This document shows, piece after piece, positions 12,846 to 22,148 of a stretch of DNA of 33,522 nt. This stretch comes from an uncultured Polynucleobacter sp. Its GTDB lineage: Bacteria > Pseudomonadota > Gammaproteobacteria > Burkholderiales > Burkholderiaceae. The DNA lies in the NCBI GenBank assembly GCA_937996825.1, contig CALKUJ010000021.1:1-33522 (forward strand). The letters run 5' to 3'. Numbering within the stretch: the stretch's first letter is position 1; every line of letters starts with the position of its first letter. The translations under genes were made by a program, and so were the position numbers. The notes under the pieces are model-generated. The model made no database searches. It saw only the letters and a program-made list of their open reading frames with translations, and had not been told where the DNA came from.

Positions 12846-12857
12846 AAGGGGACCTCT

Positions 12858-14447
12858 TTGGCTTACAATGTTTTGAATCCTGATGTTCGAAAAGCAATCT
12901 TAACTGAAATCATGACCGAAGAGAATCTGAGACGAAAAGAAGAGTCACTCAGACGCCTTGAAATCTACAAACAAAACCAAAAGCGCTTCATCATGCAAGC
13001 CCTTGTGAATGAGTTTTCAGTGAAGACCGTTTCCAACATGCGCACACTGACATCAATGAACATGACCAAAAGAATCATTGATCAAAAGGCTTCCATCTAT
13101 CGTGAGCCACCTGAGCGCACATTCTATCGGTACACCAAATTAGAACTGACTGAGCAAGAGATTCAGCAGTGCCAAAACATCTATGAGGTTGGACGCTTCA
13201 ACGTAAACTTCAAGACCGCCAATCGCATGTTCAAGCTTCAGAGTGACCAGATTCATTTGCAGGTTGTCCCGCAGGACGACAAGATTGCCTTAAGAGTCCT
13301 CATGCCTCATCACCTTGATGTCATTCCAAGCGAAACAAATCCAGACGTTGGCGAAGTCTACATCACCTCAGTCATGGACAGATCGCGCCTGCTTCGAAAC
13401 ATGTATGAGGATGTTCAAGGATGGCAACTCGGTGACTATCGGGACATGACCGACCAAAAGATTGCTGACCCAGATGATGAGCAATCAAAAGCCAATATGC
13501 GCTTTGTGTGGTGGACGAAGGAATTCAACTTTGCAACCAACGGCCACGGTGAAATCGTCAACGCTGAAAACGCACCCATCGACACAGCAAGAGAAGAGGA
13601 ACTGAAGAATCCTATCGACATGATTCCTTTTGTCGATGTCTCTTCAGCTAAGGACTACGAATATTGGATGAGGGCTGGAAGCTCAGTCTGTGATTTCGCA
13701 ATTGAAATGGGCGTCATGCTTTCAGATATGTCAAACACCATGCGCCTCAATGGCCACATTCAAGGTGTGATCTACTCTGAAAAGCAACCTGGCACTATCG
13801 CTGTTGGTCCGAACGTCTTCATCCACATTCCGCTTGATCCAGACAAACCAGTTCAGCCAAGACTTGAAATGCTTTCACCCACTGCACAGATCCAAGAACA
13901 GATGCAGACACTGGAATCCTTGATTCAGTTGTTGATCGCCCAAGAGGGCCTAGACGCCAAATCAATGATCGGCACAAATGGTGGGGCCACGTACTCTTCA
14001 GCCATCGAACGTCTTTTGGCATTGATTGAAAAGTTTGAAGCAAGCCGTGACGACATTGACGCATTCTCAGCTGCCGAAGCTCAAGTGTTTCAGATCGCAA
14101 AAGCTTGGTCGAATAGCCTTGTGAATACCTTTGATGAAGACCTGATGCCGACCTTAGCACCAGACCTTAACATCACAACAATACCAGACGACACTCGTGT
14201 CACGGTATCGTACGCAAAGCCTGAAGAGATGAAGTCGGAAAAGGACAAGGTTGATCTTGCCATCCTTCAACTCGGCGAAGGTCTAATCACTAAGGCCGAA
14301 GCCATTGCAATGATCCGTGACATCCCGGTTGAGCAAGCTAAGGGAATCGCCGAAGAGATGGACGACGCTCAAGCTCTTGAACTCCAAGACATGGCAAAAG
14401 CATCAATGAAAAGAATGAACAAAGGGCCTGATGGCGAAACCTTATAA
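12858..14447 (+). CDS. Portal protein
   Basis: A 529-residue protein starting at TTG 12858 with AAAGGGG eight bases upstream. Typical portal features are the helical N-terminus, a KASIYREPPERTF segment near 80, and a long helical C-terminal half (QEQMQTLESLIQLLIAQEGL). It resembles SPP1 gp6-type portals. It forms the dodecameric ring through which DNA enters and to which the connector binds. Assignment is supported by position directly after terL. Confidence 0.8.
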   Translation: MAYNVLNPDVRKAILTEIMTEENLRRKEESLRRLEIYKQNQKRFIMQALVNEFSVKTVSNMRTLTSMNMTKRIIDQKASIYREPPERTFYRYTKLELTEQEIQQCQNIYEVGRFNVNFKTANRMFKLQSDQIHLQVVPQDDKIALRVLMPHHLDVIPSETNPDVGEVYITSVMDRSRLLRNMYEDVQGWQLGDYRDMTDQKIADPDDEQSKANMRFVWWTKEFNFATNGHGEIVNAENAPIDTAREEELKNPIDMIPFVDVSSAKDYEYWMRAGSSVCDFAIEMGVMLSDMSNTMRLNGHIQGVIYSEKQPGTIAVGPNVFIHIPLDPDKPVQPRLEMLSPTAQIQEQMQTLESLIQLLIAQEGLDAKSMIGTNGGATYSSAIERLLALIEKFEASRDDIDAFSAAEAQVFQIAKAWSNSLVNTFDEDLMPTLAPDLNITTIPDDTRVTVSYAKPEEMKSEKDKVDLAILQLGEGLITKAEAIAMIRDIPVEQAKGIAEEMDDAQALELQDMAKASMKRMNKGPDGETL

Positions 14448-14973
14448 GGAAGTCATTTCAGAATCTAAAATGGAACTGGAAATCAGTCTCGACGAACTAT
14501 TCGGGACTAAGGTTCCAAATGACCAAGCCCTTCGCGAAGCCATCGGACAAGCAGTGATTGATACGATTGTGAATCGCACAGAGTCAGGCGAAGGTGTTAA
14601 CGGTCGCCCCTTCAAGCCCTATTCAGCTTCGTACAAAAAGAGCAACCAGTTTGATGTCTACGGGAAATCAAATGATGTGAACCTGACTCTTACAGGTGAC
14701 ATGCTTGGGACCTTGGACATCAAGGCTCAATCAAGAGGTGTTATCAAGATCGGCTGGCAAGATTCCACTCAAAACGCCAAGGCCTTCAATCATCACACTG
14801 GCGACACTCTTCCTCGTCGTCCATTCTTTGGGTTGAAGGATTCAGAGATTGCAGAAATCAAAAAGGAATTCCAAAGCCAGGTTGAAGCTGAGTCACCAAC
14901 AAGAACTAGACGGCTCGGTGAACTTGTTGAAGGATTGAGACGACTAAATCAAATCACTCGAGAAGAGGTCTAG
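14431..14973 (+). CDS. Virion morphogenesis / tail-completion-like protein (first paralogue)
   Basis: A 180-residue protein overlapping the portal gene. VNLTLTGDMLGTLDIKA (about 89-105) and PRRPFFGLKDSEIAEIKKEF (about 128-147) match the core of the phage virion morphogenesis family (P2 gpS/Mu gpG type), involved in head or tail completion. The next gene carries the same two motifs. Confidence 0.65.
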   Translation: MAKPYKEVISESKMELEISLDELFGTKVPNDQALREAIGQAVIDTIVNRTESGEGVNGRPFKPYSASYKKSNQFDVYGKSNDVNLTLTGDMLGTLDIKAQSRGVIKIGWQDSTQNAKAFNHHTGDTLPRRPFFGLKDSEIAEIKKEFQSQVEAESPTRTRRLGELVEGLRRLNQITREEV

Positions 14974-14974
14974 C

Positions 14975-15511
14975 TTGCCAGTCAGGGTCAAAAACCTAGA
15001 CCGTGTTATGTCAAAGATCTTTACTGTGCTGAAGGTCACGCGCAATGAAGAGCTCATGCGTGACATCGGTGTATTTTCAAAAGACCGAATCTACAAAATG
15101 ACCAAGACTGGAAAAAGTATTTTCTGGCCATCTGCAAAAACCTTGAAGGAACTAACTCAACTAACTATCAAGGTCCGGAAATGGTGGAAGGGAAAAGGCA
15201 AACCAGTTGGCGCAAACTTTTCGCCTCAACGATCTAACCTCACCATGACTGGACAAATGCTTGACGCGCTGAAATACAAGTACACTCGTGGATCAAACAA
15301 GGTGAACATTTTCATTGATGACTCATCGAGGCCAGTCGAAGGTCCTGTTCTGAGAGGGAAAAAGCCAGAAAACTTGACCAACGCGCAGGTTGCAAGACGT
15401 GTCGCTGCTAAAGGAAGACCGTTCATGGGAATGGATGACCTAGGCAAAAGGCGCATCATTCAACTTGCAAAACGAAAGATCCGAGACGAAATCAAAAAAG
15501 AGTTCAAATAA
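14975..15511 (+). CDS. Virion morphogenesis-like protein (second paralogue)
   Basis: A 178-residue protein starting at TTG 14975, two bases after the first paralogue. SNLTMTGQMLDALKYKY and GRPFMGMDDLGKRRIIQLAK parallel the two motifs of the preceding protein, but the rest is divergent and strongly basic. Two adjacent copies suggest an old duplication with specialised roles. Confidence 0.6.
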   Translation: MPVRVKNLDRVMSKIFTVLKVTRNEELMRDIGVFSKDRIYKMTKTGKSIFWPSAKTLKELTQLTIKVRKWWKGKGKPVGANFSPQRSNLTMTGQMLDALKYKYTRGSNKVNIFIDDSSRPVEGPVLRGKKPENLTNAQVARRVAAKGRPFMGMDDLGKRRIIQLAKRKIRDEIKKEFK

Positions 15512-15555
15512 ACAACGTAAGGCACGCCTTGCAAAATACCTAAAAAGGGGGAAAG

Positions 15556-16221
15556 ATGGTCGAAGATACACAGAGTCAGCCGACTCTTGTCGCCGATTCC
15601 AAGCCTGGAACGGATGAATCAACAACAGCAAATGCCGATAGTTTTGAGCCGCAGAAGTCTGCAGAAGAGTATGCAAAACTCTGGAGACAAGCGGGTCAGG
15701 AAGCCAAGAAGACACGACAAGCCTTAGCTCAAGTCAAAAAAGAACTTGAGGACGAGCGAAAGCGAATCGAGTCCGTCGAAGCTGAAACAATGAAAGCCAA
15801 AGGCGACCATGAAAGTGCGTGGAAAAAAGAAAAGATGATGCGTGAAGCGATTGAGAATGAATACAAATCGTTCAAAGCAAAGTCTGCATTCCAGGCAGTA
15901 TCATCACAATTCGAGCGTGAAGCTATGAAGCGTGGTTGTGTCGATCCAAAAGCTCTCACCACATTGGCAAGTGCGCATGGGGTTTTAGAAGACCTTATGG
16001 TTGATGAAGACCTAAGCGTTTCACCTGACAGCCTTAAGACTGCAATTGAACGCGCTGAAAAGGACTGGACCTACCTGTTCACTAAGCGTGCTCCACAGTT
16101 TCGGGATGGTGTTCCGGCGACAAGTTCAACAGTCACAAATAAACAACCCGAGTACAGCAAGTTGAAGTCTGCGGATGACATCATTGCATGGGCGAGGGCC
16201 AACCAAAAAAACTTATCCTAG
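15556..16221 (+). CDS. Capsid scaffolding protein
   Basis: A 221-residue acidic protein with a long coiled coil (about 35-105, KKTRQALAQVKKELEDERKR) and an unstructured N-terminus, just before the major capsid gene; this is the standard layout of a siphovirus scaffold. Strong ribosome site AAAGGGGGAAAG. It would guide capsid assembly and be removed before DNA enters. Confidence 0.8.
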   Translation: MVEDTQSQPTLVADSKPGTDESTTANADSFEPQKSAEEYAKLWRQAGQEAKKTRQALAQVKKELEDERKRIESVEAETMKAKGDHESAWKKEKMMREAIENEYKSFKAKSAFQAVSSQFEREAMKRGCVDPKALTTLASAHGVLEDLMVDEDLSVSPDSLKTAIERAEKDWTYLFTKRAPQFRDGVPATSSTVTNKQPEYSKLKSADDIIAWARANQKNLS

Positions 16222-16229
16222 GGGGATAA

Positions 16230-17081
16230 ATGGCAGATTTAATTACCGGCAACACGCAATTGAGCGCAGTAAAACAAGACCTGATCGCTTCAGTTGTACA
16301 AAAAGAATTGGCGTTCCAAGCTAAGCTTGCTCCATACTTCACAGACGTTTCTATGTTTGCAGCTCCAGGCGCGAAGCAAATTAGCTTCCCTCGCCTTAGC
16401 TCATTCACAGTCATTGACCGTGCAAGCGGTGTTGCTGGCGATGCATCTCAGCTGACTGCTTCAGTTGATACATTGCTTCTAGACATCAACGCATATGTTG
16501 CATGGATCATCGATAGCTCTGACGCTGTTCAATCTGCAATCCCTGCTCAGCTTGAGTTCGCAAAGCGTGCTGCTGCTGCTCATGGCCGATATGTTGACAC
16601 TCAGATCATCACTGAGCTTGAAGCTGTTGGCGTTCCAACAACTACTGCTGGCAACCTGACTGCAGCTGTTGTTCTTGAAATGCAAGAGACACTGCTTGAG
16701 AACGATGCCGACGCATCTGGATTGGCTTTGTTCATCGCACCTGCTCAGCGCACTATTCTTTTGCAAATCTCTGAGTTCAAATCTGCTGAAGTTTACGGCG
16801 GAGCTGCAATGATTCCATCTGGAGTTGTTGGAAGCCTGTACGGTATGCCAGTAGTTGTTCACAACGGTTTGACTGCTCAGCAATACTTCATGGCTGAAAA
16901 GACTGGATTGGCTTACGGATTCCAAATGGGTCCAAGCTACTCTGAGCAAATGTCAAACGAGTACGGCTCACAAGCTAAGCGCGCTGTTCTTGACCAGTTG
17001 TTCGGTGTTGAAGGTATGCAAAAAGGCCTAAAAGGCGTTTTGTCTACTCAGTCTCCATTGGTTATCAAGGACAACAACTAA
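16230..17081 (+). CDS. Major capsid protein
   Basis: A 283-residue protein after the scaffold, preceded by TAGGGGGATAA. The sequence is alanine-rich and uses a narrow set of codons (many GCT and GTT), as expected for very high expression. N-terminal helix (SVVQKELAFQAKLAPYF) then KQISFPRLSSFTVIDRASG fits the HK97-fold coat proteins of the gp5/N4-gp56 kind. It builds the icosahedral shell. Confidence 0.85.
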   Translation: MADLITGNTQLSAVKQDLIASVVQKELAFQAKLAPYFTDVSMFAAPGAKQISFPRLSSFTVIDRASGVAGDASQLTASVDTLLLDINAYVAWIIDSSDAVQSAIPAQLEFAKRAAAAHGRYVDTQIITELEAVGVPTTTAGNLTAAVVLEMQETLLENDADASGLALFIAPAQRTILLQISEFKSAEVYGGAAMIPSGVVGSLYGMPVVVHNGLTAQQYFMAEKTGLAYGFQMGPSYSEQMSNEYGSQAKRAVLDQLFGVEGMQKGLKGVLSTQSPLVIKDNN

Positions 17082-17095
17082 TTAGTTGAGGTCAA

Positions 17096-17311
17096 ATGGC
17101 ACCAAGCCCGAATAGTATTCCTGACTACATTCAGGCGGGGTCCCCTCGAGGGCTCCGCCTTAAAATGCTTCAAACAAATGCACGCTTTGGAAGCTTCATT
17201 CATTATTTCGACATCCAAAAAGTGGATGGCAAATGGATCGCGTGGTTCTTTAGGGAGCTAGGGACCTTTGGATCTATCGAAACGAGTGAGCAAGAGAAGG
17301 AGCAAGCCTGA
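17096..17311 (+). CDS. Hypothetical structural-region protein, 71 aa
   Basis: Directly after the capsid gene. Strand-rich with many aromatic residues (SFIHYFDIQKVDGKWIAWFF). Could be a decoration or head-associated protein; not recognised. Confidence 0.6.
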   Translation: MAPSPNSIPDYIQAGSPRGLRLKMLQTNARFGSFIHYFDIQKVDGKWIAWFFRELGTFGSIETSEQEKEQA

Positions 17312-17724
17312 TGGCAATGTCTCCGAATCATAATGACAGAGAGCGCGACAAGTTTGAAGAGAACGCAGGCGACGGCGGGACTGATGTCAGGGTCGTTATC
17401 AAGAATGTGGATCCAATTGAAGTCACAATTGGAAGCGTCATTGTTGAGGGCGATTCAATTATTTCTGGCACCGTTGATGGAACGGACACTGGCACAGAGC
17501 GCACTTTTGTTAACAACAGACGAAATCAGTTACTATCTGCCCATGACCTAGTCGCAGCGTATGCGTGGCTTGATTTTGGGAACAAAGATGAGCGGATTGC
17601 TTCGATTGTTTACACAAGCGCCACCTTTAGCGGAGTGACGGTCACAAGAACATTCACATACAGTCTGGTCGGCACCAAGTATCGACTGGACCTTGAGACT
17701 TGGGTCACAAATCCGGGGGGATAG
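17311..17724 (+). CDS. Hypothetical structural protein, 137 aa
   Basis: Beta-rich C-terminal half (SIVYTSATFSGVTVTRTFTY, LVGTKYRLDLETWVT) like domains found in phage fibres and decoration proteins. The N-terminus is polar and disordered. One-base overlap with the gene before. Confidence 0.55.
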   Translation: MAMSPNHNDRERDKFEENAGDGGTDVRVVIKNVDPIEVTIGSVIVEGDSIISGTVDGTDTGTERTFVNNRRNQLLSAHDLVAAYAWLDFGNKDERIASIVYTSATFSGVTVTRTFTYSLVGTKYRLDLETWVTNPGG

Positions 17725-18027
17725 ATGGCAGACTTTGATTTGGAAGGCGAATTCGCACCTGATTCAGACATTGACTCAGACAACACTCAATCGGCTACGA
17801 TAATACTGAATGATGGAACGTCATGCACCGTTTGGAAAAATGACTGGATTGACGCTCTTGAGGGCTCAATTCCGGCAGACGAATGGTGGGGATTGGCGTT
17901 TCAGATTTCAAAGATTGAAGACGGGAATATTTTTATCAAAGTCGCAAACAGCGAAGGCGTGTATGAGGAAATTGGGATGAGCCCAGTCAACATAACGAAC
18001 GTCTTCAGACATGTGGAGAAGGCATGA
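17725..18027 (+). CDS. Hypothetical acidic protein, 100 aa
   Basis: Directly follows the previous stop. Very acidic N-terminus (FDLEGEFAPDSDIDSDN) then a tryptophan-rich beta part. ATGA overlap with the 687-residue gene. Unknown; probably a partner of it. Confidence 0.55.
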   Translation: MADFDLEGEFAPDSDIDSDNTQSATIILNDGTSCTVWKNDWIDALEGSIPADEWWGLAFQISKIEDGNIFIKVANSEGVYEEIGMSPVNITNVFRHVEKA

Positions 18028-20087
18028 AAAGCATTTACGCTGACTTGGTTGACGACGTTGTGTCGAGCTATGATCAAACAAAGACGACGATACAAGGTCG
18101 AGTCGCTTCAAAGACAATCAACAGTCAGACTGTGCTTGGGCCACCGCTCAACAAATTTGTCGATGTTCAAACCGACACTGGCATTGCTTCAATTGCAACA
18201 TTCGTGACCTCAAACAATCGCATGTTTGCTTTGGGTGCAGTCACAGCGGGCGTCATGCCGGTCTACTGCTACTCGTTTAATACGACAACCGGAGCGCATG
18301 CATACGTTGGTCGAATCAACATGTTGCTTCCAAACTCTGCTGCAACAACGCACACAATCAGAGGCTTTAAGGTCATTGATACTGGGACGACAGGTTGGAG
18401 AATCTACGTTGCAACGTCTGGATCAGTCACCATCAACGGCGGCTTGTTTGAAGCTTACAACATTGCGCTTTCAGACTTTGTTCCAATTGGTTTTCCAACA
18501 ATCCAATTCGCAACAGGCAACGGACAAAAGGCAGTTTATTTCCATCAAGATCCAGCGAATAGAGGCACAAACCAGCTTCAGATCGCAACAGCAGGCGCAG
18601 TTCTTGATGTTGCAGGCAACAAAATCTATTGCCACAACGGTATCGCAGCTACTCATCAGTTTTATGTCTATGATACAAGCATCACACCAACCTATGTAAC
18701 TGAAGCCATCACAGGCACTGCAGCGACTGACATCATCAATCATGCAGGACATTCATTTGGAGCAAACGCCCCAATTGTCTTTACAGCATTGACTGGTGGC
18801 GCAGGCCTGACAGTTGGCACTGTGTACTTCGTTAGAAACCCAGTCGCAGGGGTAAGTTACGAATTAAGTGCAACGTCAGGTGGCGCACTACTTAACTTTA
18901 CAACCGACATATCTGCAGGGACTGTTGGCCGAGCTTTTGGAAATTCAGTTTCAAACTTTGTTCACAAAACTGGAAACTTGCCAGCGCTGACAGGCACACT
19001 TCTCTTAACTGATTCTGAAGACTATGCGGTTCCAACAGGCGTTAACGTGTCAGTTGATGGTCTAGGATGTGCGTTCTTTGGAACAAGCTCAGCTATGTAT
19101 TTGGGCACACTTGCTGAATTGACTTCAGGCGCTGTGACTTGGCCAAGCCTTCAGACGTGTAACCTCTTAGGTACAACAAACCAGATCACTGCACCAACTG
19201 CGACTCACATGGCATGGTCCAGCGTTTTGAACCGCGCAGTCTATGCAACAAACACTGCCGTTTTTGTGATGAAGCAATTCCTTAATAACTCAATCGAAAA
19301 AATATTTGGTGGCGTCAACAACCGATACCTCGAAACACTTGTTGGGAATGATGTTGTTGAATTCCAAACTGCTGCAATGACTTCAATGGACCTAGAACAA
19401 GGTTGGCTTGCAATTGGTTCAAGTGCAACGGTTGGTCAACGGGGCATTTATTTGGCAGACATCCGAAGCAACGAGAACTTTGATTATTCTTATATTGTCA
19501 CAAAGGTTCTTGATACGCCTCAATCAACTCTCAAGTTCATCACGACACTTGATCAACTGTTCGAATATACAGGAAGCCTTTGCGTGTACTATCGAACAAG
19601 TGGGTTTGGATCAATCAGCGGTGGATGGATTCTGATTCCTTTTGCTGAGGACTTGTCAGCATTTGCTTCAGGCGACCAGATCCAATTTAAAATCTGTTTT
19701 GATACCCTTGGTTTGGACACAAGCATCCACGCTCAGCTTCACGAGTTCGTGCTTGGATACGAGTCACTCAATGAAATGTCCAACAACTGGCAAGTGTCTA
19801 AGGACCTAAGTTCAACAGGCGCCACACACAAGGCTGTGTTCTTCTTGTCTAAGGCATACCCGTCAGTGGTTCCAACTCTTTACATGAGAGCCATTCAACA
19901 GCTCACATCAACAAGCGTTGGATCAAACAACACTGCCGCAAGCCCTGGACAATTCAGATACTCGACCAACGGTGGAACATCTTGGAATGCTCTTGGCACA
20001 ATCCCGAATGTGGTCGGCACCTTGGTTGAATGGACAATCAATCCATCGCCAACAGTTGACTACCTTCCAAGCGTGAGGGAATCGTAA
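18024..20087 (+). CDS. Large beta-rich virion protein, 687 aa
   Basis: An unusually large protein between the capsid and the connectors. It is strand-rich and poor in charged residues, with repeating short blocks (for example SVDGLGCAFFGTSSAMYLGT) that would suit a beta-propeller. Residues about 238-306 form a small inserted domain (HSFGANAPIVFTALTGGAG, then VYFVRNPVAGVSYEL and TDISAGTVGRA), a module scattered through phage structural proteins. It may be a head-attached fibre or surface protein. ATGA overlap with the gene before. Confidence 0.6.
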   Translation: MKSIYADLVDDVVSSYDQTKTTIQGRVASKTINSQTVLGPPLNKFVDVQTDTGIASIATFVTSNNRMFALGAVTAGVMPVYCYSFNTTTGAHAYVGRINMLLPNSAATTHTIRGFKVIDTGTTGWRIYVATSGSVTINGGLFEAYNIALSDFVPIGFPTIQFATGNGQKAVYFHQDPANRGTNQLQIATAGAVLDVAGNKIYCHNGIAATHQFYVYDTSITPTYVTEAITGTAATDIINHAGHSFGANAPIVFTALTGGAGLTVGTVYFVRNPVAGVSYELSATSGGALLNFTTDISAGTVGRAFGNSVSNFVHKTGNLPALTGTLLLTDSEDYAVPTGVNVSVDGLGCAFFGTSSAMYLGTLAELTSGAVTWPSLQTCNLLGTTNQITAPTATHMAWSSVLNRAVYATNTAVFVMKQFLNNSIEKIFGGVNNRYLETLVGNDVVEFQTAAMTSMDLEQGWLAIGSSATVGQRGIYLADIRSNENFDYSYIVTKVLDTPQSTLKFITTLDQLFEYTGSLCVYYRTSGFGSISGGWILIPFAEDLSAFASGDQIQFKICFDTLGLDTSIHAQLHEFVLGYESLNEMSNNWQVSKDLSSTGATHKAVFFLSKAYPSVVPTLYMRAIQQLTSTSVGSNNTAASPGQFRYSTNGGTSWNALGTIPNVVGTLVEWTINPSPTVDYLPSVRES

Positions 20088-20088
20088 A

Positions 20089-20466
20089 ATGGCCCAGCAG
20101 TTTTACTACAACCAAGTCTATTTTGATGGATCCACGTCCGTTGGTGAAACTGCTGAAATCTATGAGCCACGATGCGGAGCAAGCATCGATGGCAACATGC
20201 TTTACCTTAATTTTTTCCTTCATGTGAATGGCCAGCAGGTGAAAACAAACCTTGGGGATGCAGAGTATCGCGTCTTCAATCGGTCTGGTGCCTTGGTGGC
20301 GGGCCTTTCACAGACTGGCATGAGCGCCAACGCTGAAGGCATCTACACGGCAACAGCTGTCAGTGCGGCATCAATGCTGGACCTCAATCACTATCTGGTT
20401 GAAGTGACAATTGGTTACAGCGGGACAGACCGCATTGCAATGGTACCTGTTGGGGTGGTTGAATAA
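20089..20466 (+). CDS. Hypothetical structural protein, 125 aa
   Basis: Beta-sandwich-like (GNMLYLNFFLHVNG, HYLVEVTIGYSG). Starts one base after the previous stop and shares one base with the next ATG. Probably a partner of the 687-residue protein. Confidence 0.6.
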   Translation: MAQQFYYNQVYFDGSTSVGETAEIYEPRCGASIDGNMLYLNFFLHVNGQQVKTNLGDAEYRVFNRSGALVAGLSQTGMSANAEGIYTATAVSAASMLDLNHYLVEVTIGYSGTDRIAMVPVGVVE

Positions 20467-21002
20467 TGGCAGCGAAACGTCTTGTCCAACACAGCCCATA
20501 CTTCATCCAGCTTGGCGCTGAATATTTGAACAAGACAATCATTCCTGATTCCAAATACCAAAGCACAATCAGACGGGCCAACATTCCGATTGAACGAGAT
20601 GCATTCATCCACATGATGTTTGATGAATCTGGTTCAATTGAAGGCGCAAGAATTGTTGTGGGTCTTCTTAAGTCAAATGCAAGCCTTGATACGGCAACCA
20701 CCTGCACGATCAAGATCTACACCGTTTCAAACGACGCAACACCTTGGATCGACACACTTGTAAAGACCGTCACTTTGTCGCCTGGATCTGACAAGCTGTT
20801 CAAGACCACAATTGATTCAGTCGAGGCGGGCCAGGAAATCTTTGGTGACGTGACCTTCAAGGTTGTTGCAAGGGTACAGCGCGGAAACGACGTCCACTAT
20901 GCGTATGACTATTTCAATCATCTTGGACTGACTGACAAGGTTGAGCGACTAAGGAAAAAGGTATCGTTCCTTCAAATCACAAAGAAAGACTTTGGTGTTT
21001 AG
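20466..21002 (+). CDS. Hypothetical structural protein, 178 aa
   Basis: Beta-rich N-terminus and middle (TCTIKIYTVSNDATPWIDTL) and a helical basic end (DKVERLRKKVSFLQITKKD) suitable for docking to the head or connector. Not recognised. Confidence 0.6.
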   Translation: MAAKRLVQHSPYFIQLGAEYLNKTIIPDSKYQSTIRRANIPIERDAFIHMMFDESGSIEGARIVVGLLKSNASLDTATTCTIKIYTVSNDATPWIDTLVKTVTLSPGSDKLFKTTIDSVEAGQEIFGDVTFKVVARVQRGNDVHYAYDYFNHLGLTDKVERLRKKVSFLQITKKDFGV

Positions 21003-21707
21003 ATGGCAATTTTTCCTCACATAGAGTTGGAAGACATCGTCCAGGTCAATGACAAGACTAGATTGTCAGGGACCAAGACCTTCATTTCCAAAGATGAAGC
21101 TGCAGTGACACTTGTCGAGATTGAACCAGAAGCCGGCAATGGGTTCATCGACGTGACAGGGACAAAGCAAGCCGATTGGTATCTGGACTGGGAGTACGCC
21201 ACGGGTGGCGTGAAGACCGTTTCGGTCCGGGTAACCACGGATGGTGCCCCAGTCACCGAGTCTTTGACTCTGGAAGTCCTGACGCAAGTCGATGACAACC
21301 AGTTTTGCTCAGACTCAGACCTAGTTTACAACGAACACGACATCATGAAATGGGTAAGGCCAGGCCGCAACACTCACAAGGATGTCATTCGCAGAGCCAA
21401 GCGCATGATCATGAAGGACCTTGAAGAGTTTGGCGTGCTTGATTCTCAAGGCAACAAGCTGACTGAGGCCGCAATTGTTGATCTTGAAGAGGTCCGTGAA
21501 TGGGCCACATACATGAGCTTGTTCATCATTTTCAAAACCAATTCAAATTCCACTGAAGACATCTTTTCTAAAAAAGCGGCCGAGTACAAAGAGCGGGCCC
21601 AAAAGTCCAGACACCGATCTTATTTCAAGTTTGATTGGAACGGTGATGGCATCATTGACCGTGATGAATGGATCACTTTCCAAGCCATTGAGGTCTATCG
21701 CAGATGA
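21003..21707 (+). CDS. Head-tail connector protein with Ig-like domain and EF-hand loop
   Basis: A 234-residue protein. Residues 1-100 form an Ig-like beta domain; residues about 105-205 are helical (HDIMKWVRPGRNTHKDVIRR, EVREWATYMSLFIIF) like head-tail adaptor proteins of the gp6/gp15 kind. At the C-terminus, DWNGDGIIDRDE (211-222) is a complete 12-residue EF-hand calcium loop. It would join portal and tail, and calcium could stabilise it. The next gene overlaps by ATGA. Confidence 0.65.
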   Translation: MAIFPHIELEDIVQVNDKTRLSGTKTFISKDEAAVTLVEIEPEAGNGFIDVTGTKQADWYLDWEYATGGVKTVSVRVTTDGAPVTESLTLEVLTQVDDNQFCSDSDLVYNEHDIMKWVRPGRNTHKDVIRRAKRMIMKDLEEFGVLDSQGNKLTEAAIVDLEEVREWATYMSLFIIFKTNSNSTEDIFSKKAAEYKERAQKSRHRSYFKFDWNGDGIIDRDEWITFQAIEVYRR

Positions 21708-22129
21708 GTCTTGATCTGGTCACACCTTATTTTGAGGACAAACTTGTTGAGCTTGGCTGGACCCTTTGGGATGAGCCATTTGCCTTCGACAACATTCCTT
21801 CAGACATCCTGGACCACGGTTTTCAGATTGAAACTGGAGACCTGACTGGGGAAGGAATCACCCAGACTGTTCTTGAAACCCGGATGGATGTGACTGTCAG
21901 ACTGTTCCGAAAGGGATACAAGACACCAAAGACTATTAAGGAAGAGCTTTTGACTGAGGTCCAGCATGTGCTTTGCCTTTGCTTGACCGCATCAAACAGA
22001 TTGACCGCAGGAATCAAGAACATAGAATTTTTAAGTATGGTGCCAACGCCCCTGAATCTTGAGAATGACAACGCGATTGTCGCGACTTGCATTTTCAGAT
22101 GCCGGGTTATTTTGAACATAGGAATCTAA
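21704..22129 (+). CDS. Tail terminator-like protein, 141 aa
   Basis: Position between the connector and the major tail protein, size, and a mixed alpha/beta pattern (MDVTVRLFRKGYKTPKTIKE, ATCIFRCRVILNI) fit the tail terminator (lambda gpU type), which ends tube growth and docks to the head. No specific motif proves it. Confidence 0.6.
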   Translation: MSLDLVTPYFEDKLVELGWTLWDEPFAFDNIPSDILDHGFQIETGDLTGEGITQTVLETRMDVTVRLFRKGYKTPKTIKEELLTEVQHVLCLCLTASNRLTAGIKNIEFLSMVPTPLNLENDNAIVATCIFRCRVILNIGI

Positions 22130-22148
22130 AAAACCTTAAGGGGGAAAA

